A program made the translations under genes and the position numbers. From Micavibrio sp. UBA6139 (GTDB taxonomy: Bacteria > Pseudomonadota > Alphaproteobacteria > Micavibrionales > Micavibrionaceae), in NCBI GenBank assembly GCA_002423285.1, contig DIVF01000040.1, forward strand, positions 1-64,000: DNA of 64,000 nucleotides, in the 5' to 3' direction. The notes under the pieces are model-generated. The model had not been told where the DNA came from and did no database searches. It saw nothing but the letters and a program-made list of their open reading frames with translations. Shown piece after piece: positions 34,108-43,313 of the stretch. The stretch's first letter is position 1. The number at the start of each line of letters is the position of its first letter.

Positions 34108-35322
34108 TTATTTGCTCATCATTCTATTGGTGTTATTTTCTGTGGCGGTCTGGCGTTCGCGCAGGCGCATTTCAACGATCATCGATAACAGCATTTCCCG
34201 GCGCAAAGCGGTTTCCAGCTTGTCACGGTCGCTCATGATTTTCAGGGCTTGCATGACAACACCGATGCGTTCCACGTTGGCCGGACCGTTATACAAATTC
34301 ACGATGAAGGTCGGGTCCTGAAACATTTTCTGCGTTAAAATTTCCATCTGTGCGTAATAGCTGGGGTTGGCCCCGATCAGCTCCTCAATATCGGCTGCCG
34401 GAACGCCAAGGTTTTCCATGATCTGGGTCAGTTGCGCTGCTTGCAGCCCCGATCCGGTGCCGCGCATCGCCGCCATATTGGCATAGCTGTACCGGGCAAC
34501 CCCGCGCACAGCGGCAATCATGCGCATGTTGTTCAGTTCACGGAAGCTGCCATAGGGAACCATGGCTCCTTCGGAAATCGGGGTCAGCGTTTTATGGCCA
34601 TAGAGGTTTTTGGCCAGTGCCAGAACGTCCTGCTCATCTGTGCTGGCTGTTCCGCCATCGGTGAAATCCAGATCAAGGGTCATCTTTGTTTCCATCGTGC
34701 GCCGGAAATCAATATCGGCGTTTGGACGGTGTTCGGCACCCGGGGTGCAGATGACGCGCATGACTGCATTATTGTCGTTGGTATCGCAATAGGTGGTTAG
34801 GAACTGGGCTAGCCGCGTATTGGCATCAGAATAGGTGCCCCAACCCGCCGCGTTGTTTTTGCTCAAAATCTCGCGCTTCATCAGCGTGGTGTTGATGATG
34901 CCGGTATTGCGTTCAACTTTAAATTTTGAAATGGATGTGCTGCGTGCCAGCGTGCCCAGGGCGCAAATCTGTTCGCTGGGGTGGTATTCGCGGTGCGCGC
35001 GCGCGGCGGCTTCGCCGAACAGGCGCTGTGTTTCCAATTGGTGCTTGGCATCTAAAAACGTGCCAATGATCGGAACCTGTTGCAGCATGACAGCAGATAA
35101 TTGTTCGGTCATCTGGCGGAAGGCTTCGATGTAATTGGCCTCAACCATCTGATCGCGGATGGGGTCGTGCGCCCCGTCATCAATCGGCGGATTATAGCCA
35201 CCGGCCATGGCCGCACCGGGCAACATCAACACAAACGCCGTCAACCCGGCCAGCAAAAGCCCTGTCCGGGGCAACCCGGACGGCTTTTTAGGCAGCAAAT
35301 GGTGTGTGGCTTTGGTGATCAC
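34108..35322 (-). CDS. exported protein, third copy of a tandem paralog family in the T4BSS locus
   Basis: A 404-residue exported protein. The signal peptide (hydrophobic core about residues 20-38) ends at AMAG. It shares with the two upstream genes the blocks MTEQLSAVMLQQVPIIGTF, DAKHQLETQRL, YHPSEQICALGT and NPSYYAQMEILTQKMF. The N-terminal half is helical, with conserved cysteines in the EQICALG and TTYCDTNDNN motifs. It is the most diverged and shortest of the three copies and ends in NNTNRMMSK. The function is unknown. The location next to dotI/dotH suggests a periplasmic or surface component (minor pilin- or VirB5-like role is speculation). The upstream gene ends 8 bp before it. Confidence 0.72.
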   Translation of the reverse strand: MITKATHHLLPKKPSGLPRTGLLLAGLTAFVLMLPGAAMAGGYNPPIDDGAHDPIRDQMVEANYIEAFRQMTEQLSAVMLQQVPIIGTFLDAKHQLETQRLFGEAAARAHREYHPSEQICALGTLARSTSISKFKVERNTGIINTTLMKREILSKNNAAGWGTYSDANTRLAQFLTTYCDTNDNNAVMRVICTPGAEHRPNADIDFRRTMETKMTLDLDFTDGGTASTDEQDVLALAKNLYGHKTLTPISEGAMVPYGSFRELNNMRMIAAVRGVARYSYANMAAMRGTGSGLQAAQLTQIMENLGVPAADIEELIGANPSYYAQMEILTQKMFQDPTFIVNLYNGPANVERIGVVMQALKIMSDRDKLETALRREMLLSMIVEMRLRERQTATENNTNRMMSK

Positions 35323-35330
35323 GGTTTCTC

Positions 35331-36680
35331 TTATTTTTCTTTCAGGCGGTTGATTTCGTTCTGTGTGGCTTCTTGCGCCTTCATCACTTGCAGTTCCAAA
35401 ATCAAGGACAGCATTGATTCACTGCGCAAGGTGCTTTTAAACGTATCGCGGTCTTGCATAAGGGCGAGCGCTTGCAGGGCAACACCCTTCCGCGCCACGT
35501 TGGCAGGCTTGTCATACAGATCAACAAAGAATTGCGGACGTTGTAGCAATGTCTTGGTCAGGATTTCCATCTGCGCGTAATAGCTGGGATTTTCACCAAT
35601 CATTTCCAGCGCATCGGCTTGCGGCACGCCCAGCTCTTCTAACACAGCAGCCAGATATTGGCGTGTTTCCGCTGCGTCACTGACCCCGTTTGATTTCATC
35701 GCTGCAATCGCCTGGAACGAGTTTTCAGCAACGCTGCGCTTGGCAACGATCGAGCGCAAGTCCAGATAGGCCTGCTGGTTGGTTTCGTTGTCACGCAATT
35801 TGGCTTCGGCAATCGGCTGTTCAAAAACGTTATGCGAGAACAGGTTTTTGGAGAGTGCCAGCAAATCTTCTTCATCCGGCGTCATATTGCCATCTGCAAA
35901 ATTGATGTTCAGCGTCAACGGATTTGCGACGGTACGGGTGTAATCAATATCCTTGTTCCGGCGCGCTTGTGCGCCACCCTGACAGACGGACCCAAGGCCC
36001 CGATTGTTATCGTTGGGATCGCAATAGACGCGGCGGAACTGTGCAACCCGCCCTTCCATATCTTCCTTGGCACCTTCTGAGGCGTTGGAATTTGCGTTCA
36101 GCAATTGACGATCAAGGGAATGCTGCGCCAGTGCCAATGCCGTCAGGCTGGCGTTCCGGTCAGACCCGGCCAGCGAGCGCATGGTGGTTCCAAACGTACA
36201 CAGATCTTCACTGGGGTGATAATCTTTATGTGCTTGCGCAGCCAATTGTTGATACAGACGCTGTGTTTCCAGCTGGTGCTTGGCATCCATGAAAGTGCCG
36301 ATGATTTGCATCTGTTGCATGGCGACGGCGGAAAGCTGTTCGGCCATCATCTGCATCGCTGGCAAAATGTAATCATAGAAATAGGTCGTGACCATCCACA
36401 TCTGATGTTCTTGGAACGACATGGTGGTGTGGGTATTGATGGCGGTGATGATCAGCTGCGTTTGCACCGTGTTCGGCATATCACCGATACAATATTGCGC
36501 CTGTGCCGGTTTCAATGCCGCACCACCGGATAGAATCAAACCGGTCATCGCCAAGGCGAGCGCTGTTTTTCGCGCTGTTCGCTTAAAAGCCTGTAGCATC
36601 GTGTGCCCGGCTGCTTTGCTGGTGGTGGTGTGTGTCATGGTGACCCCCGCATTTCTTCTTTTCATACGATTAATACCCAT
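35331..36680 (-). CDS. exported protein, second copy of a tandem paralog family in the T4BSS locus
   Basis: A protein of up to 449 residues with a signal peptide-like segment at about residues 38-60 (ending PAQAQ). The true start may be a later Met: 36665, 36638 (preceded by GGGGGT) and 36599 are all in frame. Shared family blocks are MAEQLSAVAMQQMQIIGTF, DAKHQLETQRL, YHPSEDLCTFGT, RVYCDPNDNN and NPSYYAQMEILTKTL. It is closest to the first copy and shares with it ARKGVALQALALMQDRDTFK-like and TLRSESMLSLILELQ-like stretches. If read from 36680 it overlaps the first copy by 11 bp. No known domain is recognised. Confidence 0.72.
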   Translation of the reverse strand: MGINRMKRRNAGVTMTHTTTSKAAGHTMLQAFKRTARKTALALAMTGLILSGGAALKPAQAQYCIGDMPNTVQTQLIITAINTHTTMSFQEHQMWMVTTYFYDYILPAMQMMAEQLSAVAMQQMQIIGTFMDAKHQLETQRLYQQLAAQAHKDYHPSEDLCTFGTTMRSLAGSDRNASLTALALAQHSLDRQLLNANSNASEGAKEDMEGRVAQFRRVYCDPNDNNRGLGSVCQGGAQARRNKDIDYTRTVANPLTLNINFADGNMTPDEEDLLALSKNLFSHNVFEQPIAEAKLRDNETNQQAYLDLRSIVAKRSVAENSFQAIAAMKSNGVSDAAETRQYLAAVLEELGVPQADALEMIGENPSYYAQMEILTKTLLQRPQFFVDLYDKPANVARKGVALQALALMQDRDTFKSTLRSESMLSLILELQVMKAQEATQNEINRLKEK

Positions 36681-38040
36681 CTCTCAGACGGTTTAAACTG
36701 TTCTGTACTGCTTCTTCCTGATCGAGCAGCTCTAATTCCAGCAAGACGGAAATCATGGCTTCGCTGCGCAGGGTGCTTTTGAAAATATCGCGTTTTTGCA
36801 TCGTCGAAATAGCCTGTAGGGAAACACCCTTTCTGGCGACGTTGACGTTTTTATCATACAGGCCAACATAAAATTCCGGGCGCTGGAACATGGCCTTGGT
36901 CAAAATACCCATCTGTGCGTAATAGCTGGGGTTTTCGGCCAGCACGCGGTCAACATCATCAACTGTCATGCCCATTTCAACAAGAACCGCGCGTAAATAA
37001 CGCGCGGTATCGGCATCATCCTGCCCTGCGGTTTTCATCGCGGCGATGGTGTTAAAGGAATGCTGTGCGACGCTGCGCTGTGCCGTGACCGAACGTGTGT
37101 CGTAATATTTTTCGATGTTGGGTTGGTTATCACGCAGGCGGGCTTCTGGCAGCCATGCGGAAATATCATGCGAATAGAGGAATGAAGACAGGGCCAGAAT
37201 ATCTTCCTCATCCGCTGTCATGATATTATCGGAAAAGTTCAACTGCAGGGTCGTTGGCGCAGCCAGTGTCCGTGCGTAATCAATGTCCTTGTTCCGGCGT
37301 TCTGGATCCGTGCCGGCGCCACAAATCGCGAGTAATTCGCCGTTATTGTCGTTGGGGTCGCAATAGACGCGTCGGAATTGTTCAATGCGCCCTTCCAGAT
37401 CTTCCTGGCCGCCCTCTGTCGCGTTGGCGTTGGCGACGCGTAATTGACGTTCCAGCGCATGCTTGCTGAGCGCCAGCATGGTCAGATCGCCGTTGCGTTC
37501 TGAAGATGCCAGACTGCGGATGCTGGACCCGATGGTACAAACAGCGGCACTGGGTGTGTAATCATGATTGGCTTTGGCGGCCATTTCCTGAAACAGGCGC
37601 TGCGTTTCCAGTTGGTGCTTGGCATCAAAGAACGTGCCGATAATTTGGACCTGTTGCATGGCAACGGCGGAAAGCTGTTCGGTCATGCTTTTCATCTGCG
37701 GCAAGAGGTCTCGCAGGAACAGATCATCGACCATCCATTCTTCATGCTCGTCAAAGCGGTCTTCGGTGTGCTGGGTAACTTCGTCGTAAATCTCTTCTGA
37801 TTGCTCGCAGTTTTGCTGTGGGTCAAGGTTACAGGATTCCGGGCATGTCCAGCGTGTGCATGGGTACGGCATCAAGACGCAAACCTGAGCCATCGCCGGG
37901 GTGGGGGGCAAGGTAACGAGCCCTGCAAAAAGGCAGATTACGGCAATCAATACTTTGCGGGTGCCGGCGGTAGCGCCGCCCCCCGGAATGTATGCCTTAA
38001 TTCCCGCCATTCTTAACTTTCGCCCCGCAATACCGCACAT
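36670..38040 (-). CDS. exported protein, first copy of a tandem paralog family in the T4BSS locus
   Basis: A 456-residue exported protein, first gene of a three-gene minus-strand operon. The signal peptide core is about residues 28-48 (ending PAMAQ). The mature N-terminus carries five cysteines in about 30 residues (VCV, PC, TC, SC, NC), not shared by the other copies. The conserved family body follows: MTEQLSAVAMQQVQIIGTF, DAKHQLETQRL, YTPSAAVCTIGS, RVYCDPNDNN and NPSYYAQMGILTKAMF. GAGGG lies 12 bases before the ATG at 38040; an in-frame Met at 38010 is an alternative. The Cys-rich head would need oxidative folding, for which the DsbC-like gene in module 1 could serve. The function is unknown. 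Confidence 0.72.
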   Translation of the reverse strand: MCGIAGRKLRMAGIKAYIPGGGATAGTRKVLIAVICLFAGLVTLPPTPAMAQVCVLMPYPCTRWTCPESCNLDPQQNCEQSEEIYDEVTQHTEDRFDEHEEWMVDDLFLRDLLPQMKSMTEQLSAVAMQQVQIIGTFFDAKHQLETQRLFQEMAAKANHDYTPSAAVCTIGSSIRSLASSERNGDLTMLALSKHALERQLRVANANATEGGQEDLEGRIEQFRRVYCDPNDNNGELLAICGAGTDPERRNKDIDYARTLAAPTTLQLNFSDNIMTADEEDILALSSFLYSHDISAWLPEARLRDNQPNIEKYYDTRSVTAQRSVAQHSFNTIAAMKTAGQDDADTARYLRAVLVEMGMTVDDVDRVLAENPSYYAQMGILTKAMFQRPEFYVGLYDKNVNVARKGVSLQAISTMQKRDIFKSTLRSEAMISVLLELELLDQEEAVQNSLNRLRDGY

Positions 38041-38260
38041 TTATATAAACGTCCCTCATTTTAACATACTCTGTTTATAAAAGTACATCTTTGACCCGGA
38101 ATTTCCGTGGACCGAAAAATTGTCTTCGCGTGACATAATGCGGGTTTGGCGGCGGCGGATGGGGATGTAAAAAATGAATAAAATTTTAACACTTGGTAGG
38201 CACAGTTGATCCTGATAGATTCGTTCATCAAGGCAACCGTTTAACGGGATTTCCAAACCT

Positions 38261-39010
38261 ATGTCCCAGTCACAAAATAATGCACCCCCTCCACGCGCTC
38301 CCGGCGGTAACGCCCGGCGTTTGCAACCGACCGCCCGTGGCAAAAAGAACGCCCCCGTCGCGCCAGAACCCATGTCTGCCGATGTTGTAAAGGGGTTGGG
38401 CACGGTTGTTGTCCGCAATCAATATTACCGCGATGGCTATCGCGCCTTGCTGCAATTGGCACTGTTGGAAGCGGCCATTATTATTGGCCTGATTTTCGCA
38501 ATTTTCTTCGTCATTCATACGAATCAGCCGGAAAATCGCTATTTTGCAACCACTGAAGACGGCCGTTTGATCCCGATGATCTCGCTGGATCAACCAAACC
38601 TCAGCGCCCCGGCGTTGATGTCGTGGGTGGCGCAATCCTCGACCGAAGTCATGACCTTTGGTTTCAACGATTATCGCCGCCGTTTGCAGGAATCGTCGCG
38701 TAACTTTACCCGCCGTGGCTGGGAAAGCTTTACGCAGGCTCTGCAACGCTCCCGTATTATCGAAATGGTTGAGGCCAATCAGCAGGTTCTCTCTGCCGCC
38801 CCGCGCGGTGCGCCGGTGATGCAGTCTGAAGGGCTGGTCAATGGCCGTTACCAATGGACCGTCCAGTTGCCAATGGTTGTCACTTACCAGTCTGGTTCGA
38901 TGACCCGGTCGGATAATTTGATGGTCACCATTGTTGTCGTCCGCGTCCCACGCTTGGAAAGCTCCAACGGGGTCGGGATCGAACAATGGATCGCAGTACC
39001 GGGCGGCTAG
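38261..39010 (+). CDS. dotI: DotI/IcmL-like inner-membrane core protein
   Basis: A 249-residue type IVB core protein, related to VirB8. A basic, Pro-rich cytosolic N-terminus (residues 1-60) is followed by one membrane helix at about 62-86. A periplasmic NTF2-like domain then starts with TTEDGRLIPMISLDQPN and contains the family-typical FGFNDYRRRLQ and FTRRGWESF motifs. The NQYYRDGYR segment just before the helix is highly typical of DotI/IcmL. The length is close to Legionella DotI (212). It is the first gene of module 2, divergent from the three paralogs across 220 bp, and dotH follows. Confidence 0.94.
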   Translation: MSQSQNNAPPPRAPGGNARRLQPTARGKKNAPVAPEPMSADVVKGLGTVVVRNQYYRDGYRALLQLALLEAAIIIGLIFAIFFVIHTNQPENRYFATTEDGRLIPMISLDQPNLSAPALMSWVAQSSTEVMTFGFNDYRRRLQESSRNFTRRGWESFTQALQRSRIIEMVEANQQVLSAAPRGAPVMQSEGLVNGRYQWTVQLPMVVTYQSGSMTRSDNLMVTIVVVRVPRLESSNGVGIEQWIAVPGG

Positions 39011-39167
39011 GTGTCATTTGAATCCTTACATTCTTTCGTGGGGCAGTCTTTTTTCCGCTGTTTTGGCGGCTTTACACCGCGCCATCACGCCGTTAAGGTA
39101 TCTGCGGGGCAAATTCATCCGGAATCCCGGTTTATTCATCTGGTCATACGCTTAGGGTTGGCAAAAC

Positions 39168-40352
39168 ATGAAAATCTGCCATGTGGTAAAGAGTAATCTG
39201 AATGTTTTGGCTGATACGGCCTTGGCCGTTGTGCTGACCGCATCTGTGATAGCGGGTGCCGCCGCGCTGCACCCTGCCTTTGCGCAAGAAGGTGCCCAGC
39301 CTGAAGTGTTGGCACCGTCTTCTGAAATATTAGCCGCGCCTGCTGCGGCCCCTGCTGGGACGCTGGCCCCGCCGAGCGCAGCGAGACAAACAATGCTGGA
39401 GCCGGATGATCTGGTTGCGCAAGATTCTGCGTTGCCTGCTGGTGGCGATCTGGCGCCACGTTCACCGGGTATGGAATTGCCGGTGGGGGATGCTTTGATG
39501 CCGGGTGGAATGGGTGATGGCACGGCTACCGCGCCACAACGCTCCGAAGAAGATATTCAAGCGGAAATCCGCGAAGATGCGTTTAACGCAGCATTGACAG
39601 GCATTTTGCCGCTTGAGCCTGCAGAAATCCGTAAAGTTTTAGAACGCTATGACCGGACACTGGAAGCGTCAGAAATTCCAATTTATGCCTATCCGGAACC
39701 AGAAGTCGTTGTCAAAAACGTCTCGCTTGATCCGGGTGTTCGGCCGGTGGAAATCAAGCTGGCGACCGGCCATGTGACCACCTTGAACGTGGTCGATGTG
39801 TCTGGCGCGCCGTGGCCCATTCAAGATGTGACCTGGGCCGGGAATTTTGAAATTGTTCAGCCAGAAGCCGGTGGGCATGTCGTGCGGATTACGCCGATGT
39901 CTGAATTTGCCTATGGCAACATTTCGGTCCGTTTGTCGGAATTGAAGACACCGATCACTTTCGTTTTGAGGGCGCACCGTGATGCCGTTTATTACCGGAT
40001 TGATGCGCGCTTGCCGGAATATGGCCCCTTGGCCACGCCGCCGATTATGGACGGCGGGATTACGATTGCGGCTGGCAGCGCCACGATGACATCTGTCTTG
40101 GATGGCACGGCGCCGGATGCCGCTAAAAAACTGGAGGTCACCGGTGTTGATGGACGCACAACGGCTTTTGAATTTAATGGCCTTGTTTATGTGCGGACTC
40201 CTTTGACTTTATTGTCCCCGGCGTGGACGGGATCAATTAAATCGGCGGATGGCATGAATGTTTATACGCTTGAACGCGCGCCTGTTCTATTGCTGTCCGA
40301 ACAGGGACGCATGGTCAGGGCCAGACTCAGCGAAAAGGATAAGGGATTATGA
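39168..40352 (+). CDS. dotH: DotH/IcmK-like outer-membrane core protein
   Basis: A 394-residue exported component of the type IVB outer-membrane ring. The signal peptide ends near residue 40 (PAFAQ). A long Ala/Pro linker leads to the conserved DotH domain from about residue 145. That domain includes VNVS/RPVEIKLATGHVTTLN-type strands, DVSGAPWPIQDVTWAGNFE, and the C-terminal ITFVLRAHRDAVYYRIDARL. In Legionella DotH reaches the outer membrane with the help of DotC and DotD. AGGG precedes the ATG. It overlaps dotG by 4 bp, so translation is coupled. Confidence 0.93.
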   Translation: MKICHVVKSNLNVLADTALAVVLTASVIAGAAALHPAFAQEGAQPEVLAPSSEILAAPAAAPAGTLAPPSAARQTMLEPDDLVAQDSALPAGGDLAPRSPGMELPVGDALMPGGMGDGTATAPQRSEEDIQAEIREDAFNAALTGILPLEPAEIRKVLERYDRTLEASEIPIYAYPEPEVVVKNVSLDPGVRPVEIKLATGHVTTLNVVDVSGAPWPIQDVTWAGNFEIVQPEAGGHVVRITPMSEFAYGNISVRLSELKTPITFVLRAHRDAVYYRIDARLPEYGPLATPPIMDGGITIAAGSATMTSVLDGTAPDAAKKLEVTGVDGRTTAFEFNGLVYVRTPLTLLSPAWTGSIKSADGMNVYTLERAPVLLLSEQGRMVRARLSEKDKGL

Positions 40353-41776
40353 CCGATAACCAGAACGATGAATTCCTGGACACCGGCGATCTGGATGCTG
40401 ATTCGGGTCTAGACGATTTTGAAACAGGCCGCACCTCGCTGGCCGAAGCCTGGAAAACCAACCCGATGGTCAAAATCGGCGGCGTTCTTGGCGCGGTTGC
40501 GATTCTGGTGGGTGGGATTATGCTGTTTGGGGGTGAAAAAACCCCGCTGGCCCCGTCTATGGTTGGTGGTCAGGCTAAAAGCACAAATCAGGCTCCGGGC
40601 GAAAAAGTGCCAGAGGCTTATCGCGATGCCCTTCAGCAGATGAACGAAAAGAGTGCTGAAGAGGCGCAGCGTGCCGGTACCAGCTCCTTGCCGGTTCCAA
40701 TTGGTCCGGCCAAGGGCAAGGCTTTGGAAGATAAAAACGCCGCCACGGAAGAAGATCCGTTGGAGCGGTGGCGCCGCATTCAGGAAGAGCGCCTGAAAAA
40801 AGAACAACAGGCCAAGATCGAGCCAACCGCTGCTCCGCAAAAACCGGTTGATCCGTATGCGCAGGAAAAGCAGGCTTTGGCGCAAAGCATGCAAAAACAG
40901 ATGCAGTCTGTTTTGGAGCAGCAAGCGCCAGAATCGATGGAAAGCGCAACGATCACACCACCAGATTTCTGGGAAGCAAAGCGTCAGGCTGCTGCGCAAG
41001 CGCGTGCGGCTGAAGTCGCGGCGGCCAGTGGTCAGGTCCAGCAGGGGAATGTCAAAATTCTGCTGGAAGCGGGCCGCATTGAATATGCGCAGTTGATTAC
41101 AGAAGCAAACTCTGACGTGCCGGGCCCTATTCTGGCCCAGCTGGCCAGCGGCCCATTGGCGGGTAGCCGTATGATCGGATCGTTCCAGAAGCAGGATGAT
41201 TACCTGACGCTGAACTTTACGTCCGTGGTTGTGGATGGGGTTGCCATTGCGACATCGGCAGTTGCTCTTGATCCTGAAACATCGCGTCCGGGTGTTGTCA
41301 CCGATATTGACCGTAAATATTTCCAGCGGATTATTCTGCCTGCGGCCGCAGCCTTTGTTGAGGGCATGGGCAGTGCGATTGCTGATAGCGGCAGCACAAC
41401 GGTCACGGTTGATGGCGGCGCGGCCGTGTCTGATTCAAAGGATCTGGATACGAAGCAGGAGTTATTCAAGGGGGTTGAAGAGGCTTCTAAAAAGGTCGGA
41501 AAAATCTTGGATGCCGAAGGCAGCAAGGCGCAGGTCATGGTTAAGGTTGCGGCTGGCACTCATATTGGTGTCTTCTTCACCAAGCCGGTGGAGCAGAAAG
41601 ATGCTGTGGCTCAGCGTCTCGCGGATGAACAGTTGCGTCAACAGATGCAGGCAGCCCAACAGACCCCGCAGCAATTCTTTGTCCAGCTGCCGCAGCAGGG
41701 CCAGGGTCAGATGACTCCGACGACGCCGCAAATTCCGGCGGGTTTGGCTGGAGCGGCCGGTACTTCCGGTCAATAA
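40349..41776 (+). CDS. dotG: short DotG/IcmE-like core protein (VirB10-like)
   Basis: A 475-residue homolog of DotG, the protein that spans both membranes in the central channel. An acidic cytosolic N-terminus (1-40) and one membrane helix (about 42-61) are followed by a Gln/Glu/Ala-rich coiled or linker region. The VirB10-like domain runs from about residue 235 (ILLEAGRIEYAQLITEANSD, SGPLAGSRMIGSF, then VDGVAIATSAVALDPETS, and near the end VKVAAGTHIGVFFTKPV). Legionella DotG is more than 1000 residues because of a large repeat region, which is absent here. The C-terminal 50 residues are Gln/Pro-rich. A hairpin follows before the next gene. Confidence 0.93.
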   Translation: MTDNQNDEFLDTGDLDADSGLDDFETGRTSLAEAWKTNPMVKIGGVLGAVAILVGGIMLFGGEKTPLAPSMVGGQAKSTNQAPGEKVPEAYRDALQQMNEKSAEEAQRAGTSSLPVPIGPAKGKALEDKNAATEEDPLERWRRIQEERLKKEQQAKIEPTAAPQKPVDPYAQEKQALAQSMQKQMQSVLEQQAPESMESATITPPDFWEAKRQAAAQARAAEVAAASGQVQQGNVKILLEAGRIEYAQLITEANSDVPGPILAQLASGPLAGSRMIGSFQKQDDYLTLNFTSVVVDGVAIATSAVALDPETSRPGVVTDIDRKYFQRIILPAAAAFVEGMGSAIADSGSTTVTVDGGAAVSDSKDLDTKQELFKGVEEASKKVGKILDAEGSKAQVMVKVAAGTHIGVFFTKPVEQKDAVAQRLADEQLRQQMQAAQQTPQQFFVQLPQQGQGQMTPTTPQIPAGLAGAAGTSGQ

Positions 41777-41786
41777 AAGAAATTTT

Positions 41787-41818
41787 CATCACCGCCCCGA
41801 ACATGGCGGTGATGTTTT
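41787..41818 (+). terminator. hairpin with T-run between dotG and the dotF-like gene
   Basis: CATCACCGCC (41787-41796) and GGCGGTGATG (41805-41814) form a perfect 10-bp stem with loop CCGAACAT, followed by TTTT. It probably reduces read-through into the next gene, giving different amounts of DotG and DotF. Confidence 0.8.
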
Positions 41819-41881
41819 AAATCTCGGCAAAAAATGCCTTAAAAACAATGTGACGATAATAGAAAGTGGATGTGATTCATC

Positions 41882-43135
41882 ATGGCGCCTAATAAAGATG
41901 ACCAATTTGACGATGGGCTTGATCAATTTGATGACGGGCTGCCGGCGGATGATTTCGCTGATGATGCGCTCGATTCGGGCGAGGGTGAAGAAGCCTTTAG
42001 CGAAAGCGAAGAAGAATGGGATTCTTATGATGAATCGGCTGAAGGCGATACCGCCCAACCAGCGGCCAAGAAAAAATCCAACACGTTTAATATCATTCTG
42101 ATTGCGGTCGCGGTTTTGGGTGGTGTGGGTTTTATGGCGATGAAAATGGGTGGCGGTCAAGCCCCCGCGACAGCCCCGGCTGTTGTTGCGCAAAATACCA
42201 ATAATGGCACGGCGGTGCCACCCTCCATCCCGACCCCAGCCGCAATACCACCAGCCTCGCCGCCGCCAGCCCCAACCGGGGGATTCCTGACCAACCCGGA
42301 TAATATGAGGGCGTTGGAACAGGATATTGCCAAGACTTACGGCGAAACCGAATTGGTTGGTGGCGATAATGCAGCCCCACAAGAGGTCGATCAGGCCGCC
42401 CCGCCAATGCCAACGGCCGTTGAGCAGGCGACAGTTGCCCCAGTGCTGCCAACAGCAGATCTGATGACAGAAAATGCCCCACCAATTCGCATGCCAAATG
42501 CCGCGGAAGCGATGTTGAAATCGGCGATACAGGAAAAAAATCAGGCTCAAGAAAATGCCGCTCCTACGCAGCCTAATGTTCAGACAGAAGCTGCGCCAGC
42601 CGTGACGGCAGTCTTGGCGCAAGATGCGGAACAGAATGCCGCGCTTGTAGCAAAGCTGGATCAGGTTTTGTCTCGTCTTGATCAACTGGAGGGTGATATG
42701 CGCAATCTGAAAACCGCGCAACCTGCCGGTGATGTTGCGGCTCTCGCGGACAGTGTTGCGGCCCTTGAAAAAAAGCTGAGCGAACAAGTGGCGCAAACCG
42801 CGAAAGTATCGGCGAAAGTGTCTGAACAGGCGGTCGCCCCTAAACCGGCTCCCCGCCATGAAGTGACTGAAGCACCGGCACCAAAACCGCAAGTTCTAGG
42901 CTCCTCCGCCGGAAATGCCACGCCACCATTGGCACCGCAAGCCAGCACCGCTGTTCCGAAATGGGTTTTGAAGGGCGCGCAGCCTGGACAGGCCATGGTT
43001 TCCAAGCCCGGAGACAGCGAAATGCGCAGTGTTGTGGTTGGCGACAGCTTGCCGGGAATCGGGACGATCCGCTCAATCGGCTACGAAAATGGCCGTTGGT
43101 CAGTGGTTGGAACACAAGGCCGCATCACCCAGTAA
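41882..43135 (+). CDS. dotF: DotF/IcmG-like inner-membrane protein
   Basis: A 417-residue protein with DotF layout: a very acidic cytosolic N-terminus (residues 1-57, mostly Asp/Glu), one membrane helix (about 68-88), and a Pro/Ala-rich linker. A coiled-coil segment follows (about 245-310, with LDQVLSRLDQLEGDMRNLK and heptads after it). The small C-terminal domain ends in WVLKGAQPGQAMVSK, VVVGDSLPGIGTIRSIGY and GRWSVVGTQGRI. That ending resembles the C-terminus of IncI TraP and IcmG proteins, which suggests placement in the same family. In Legionella DotF is a core-complex part with effector-binding reports. It lies after a hairpin, 105 bp from dotG. Confidence 0.75.
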   Translation: MAPNKDDQFDDGLDQFDDGLPADDFADDALDSGEGEEAFSESEEEWDSYDESAEGDTAQPAAKKKSNTFNIILIAVAVLGGVGFMAMKMGGGQAPATAPAVVAQNTNNGTAVPPSIPTPAAIPPASPPPAPTGGFLTNPDNMRALEQDIAKTYGETELVGGDNAAPQEVDQAAPPMPTAVEQATVAPVLPTADLMTENAPPIRMPNAAEAMLKSAIQEKNQAQENAAPTQPNVQTEAAPAVTAVLAQDAEQNAALVAKLDQVLSRLDQLEGDMRNLKTAQPAGDVAALADSVAALEKKLSEQVAQTAKVSAKVSEQAVAPKPAPRHEVTEAPAPKPQVLGSSAGNATPPLAPQASTAVPKWVLKGAQPGQAMVSKPGDSEMRSVVVGDSLPGIGTIRSIGYENGRWSVVGTQGRITQ

Positions 43136-43181
43136 AGTCTTGATCCCGTCATAGTTTGGCGGGCGTTTTTAATTTTTTTTG

Positions 43182-43222
43182 ATCAGGCCCGCCGGAATCT
43201 GTTTCCAGCGGGCCTGATTTTT
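43182..43222 (+). terminator. rho-independent terminator after the dotF-like gene
   Basis: ATCAGGCCCGC (43182-43192) and GCGGGCCTGAT (43208-43218) form a perfect 11-bp stem with a 15-nt loop, followed by TTTT. It ends the dotI-dotH-dotG-dotF unit, so the next genes need their own promoter in the following 190 bp. Confidence 0.92.
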
Positions 43223-43299
43223 GTGTTATAAGGAAAATATAAATAAAAAATTAACTATGCGGCGGTAGAGTCATTGATAAGGAAACTTCGTGTAATTTA

Positions 43300-43313
43300 G
43301 ATCAAATATGATC
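43300..43313. promoter_or_regulatory. possible operator palindrome upstream of the IcmD/C-like gene
   Basis: GATCA (43300-43304) and TGATC (43309-43313) form an inverted repeat with spacer AATA, in an AT-rich stretch about 105 bp before the start of the next gene. The region 43223-43416 is otherwise AT-rich and gene-free and should contain the promoter of the icmD/C-dotN-dotO unit. The palindrome may bind a dimeric regulator, but this is weak evidence. Confidence 0.25.

Noticed and set aside
34108..38040. Assignment of the three paralogs to IcmX or VirB5
   Set aside because: Length and export fit loosely, but I could not match any defining motif, so no family name was given.
41789..42892. 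A 367-residue open frame on the minus strand
   Set aside because: Antisense to the dotF-like gene, with an Arg/Trp/Phe/Gly composition typical of a shadow frame.
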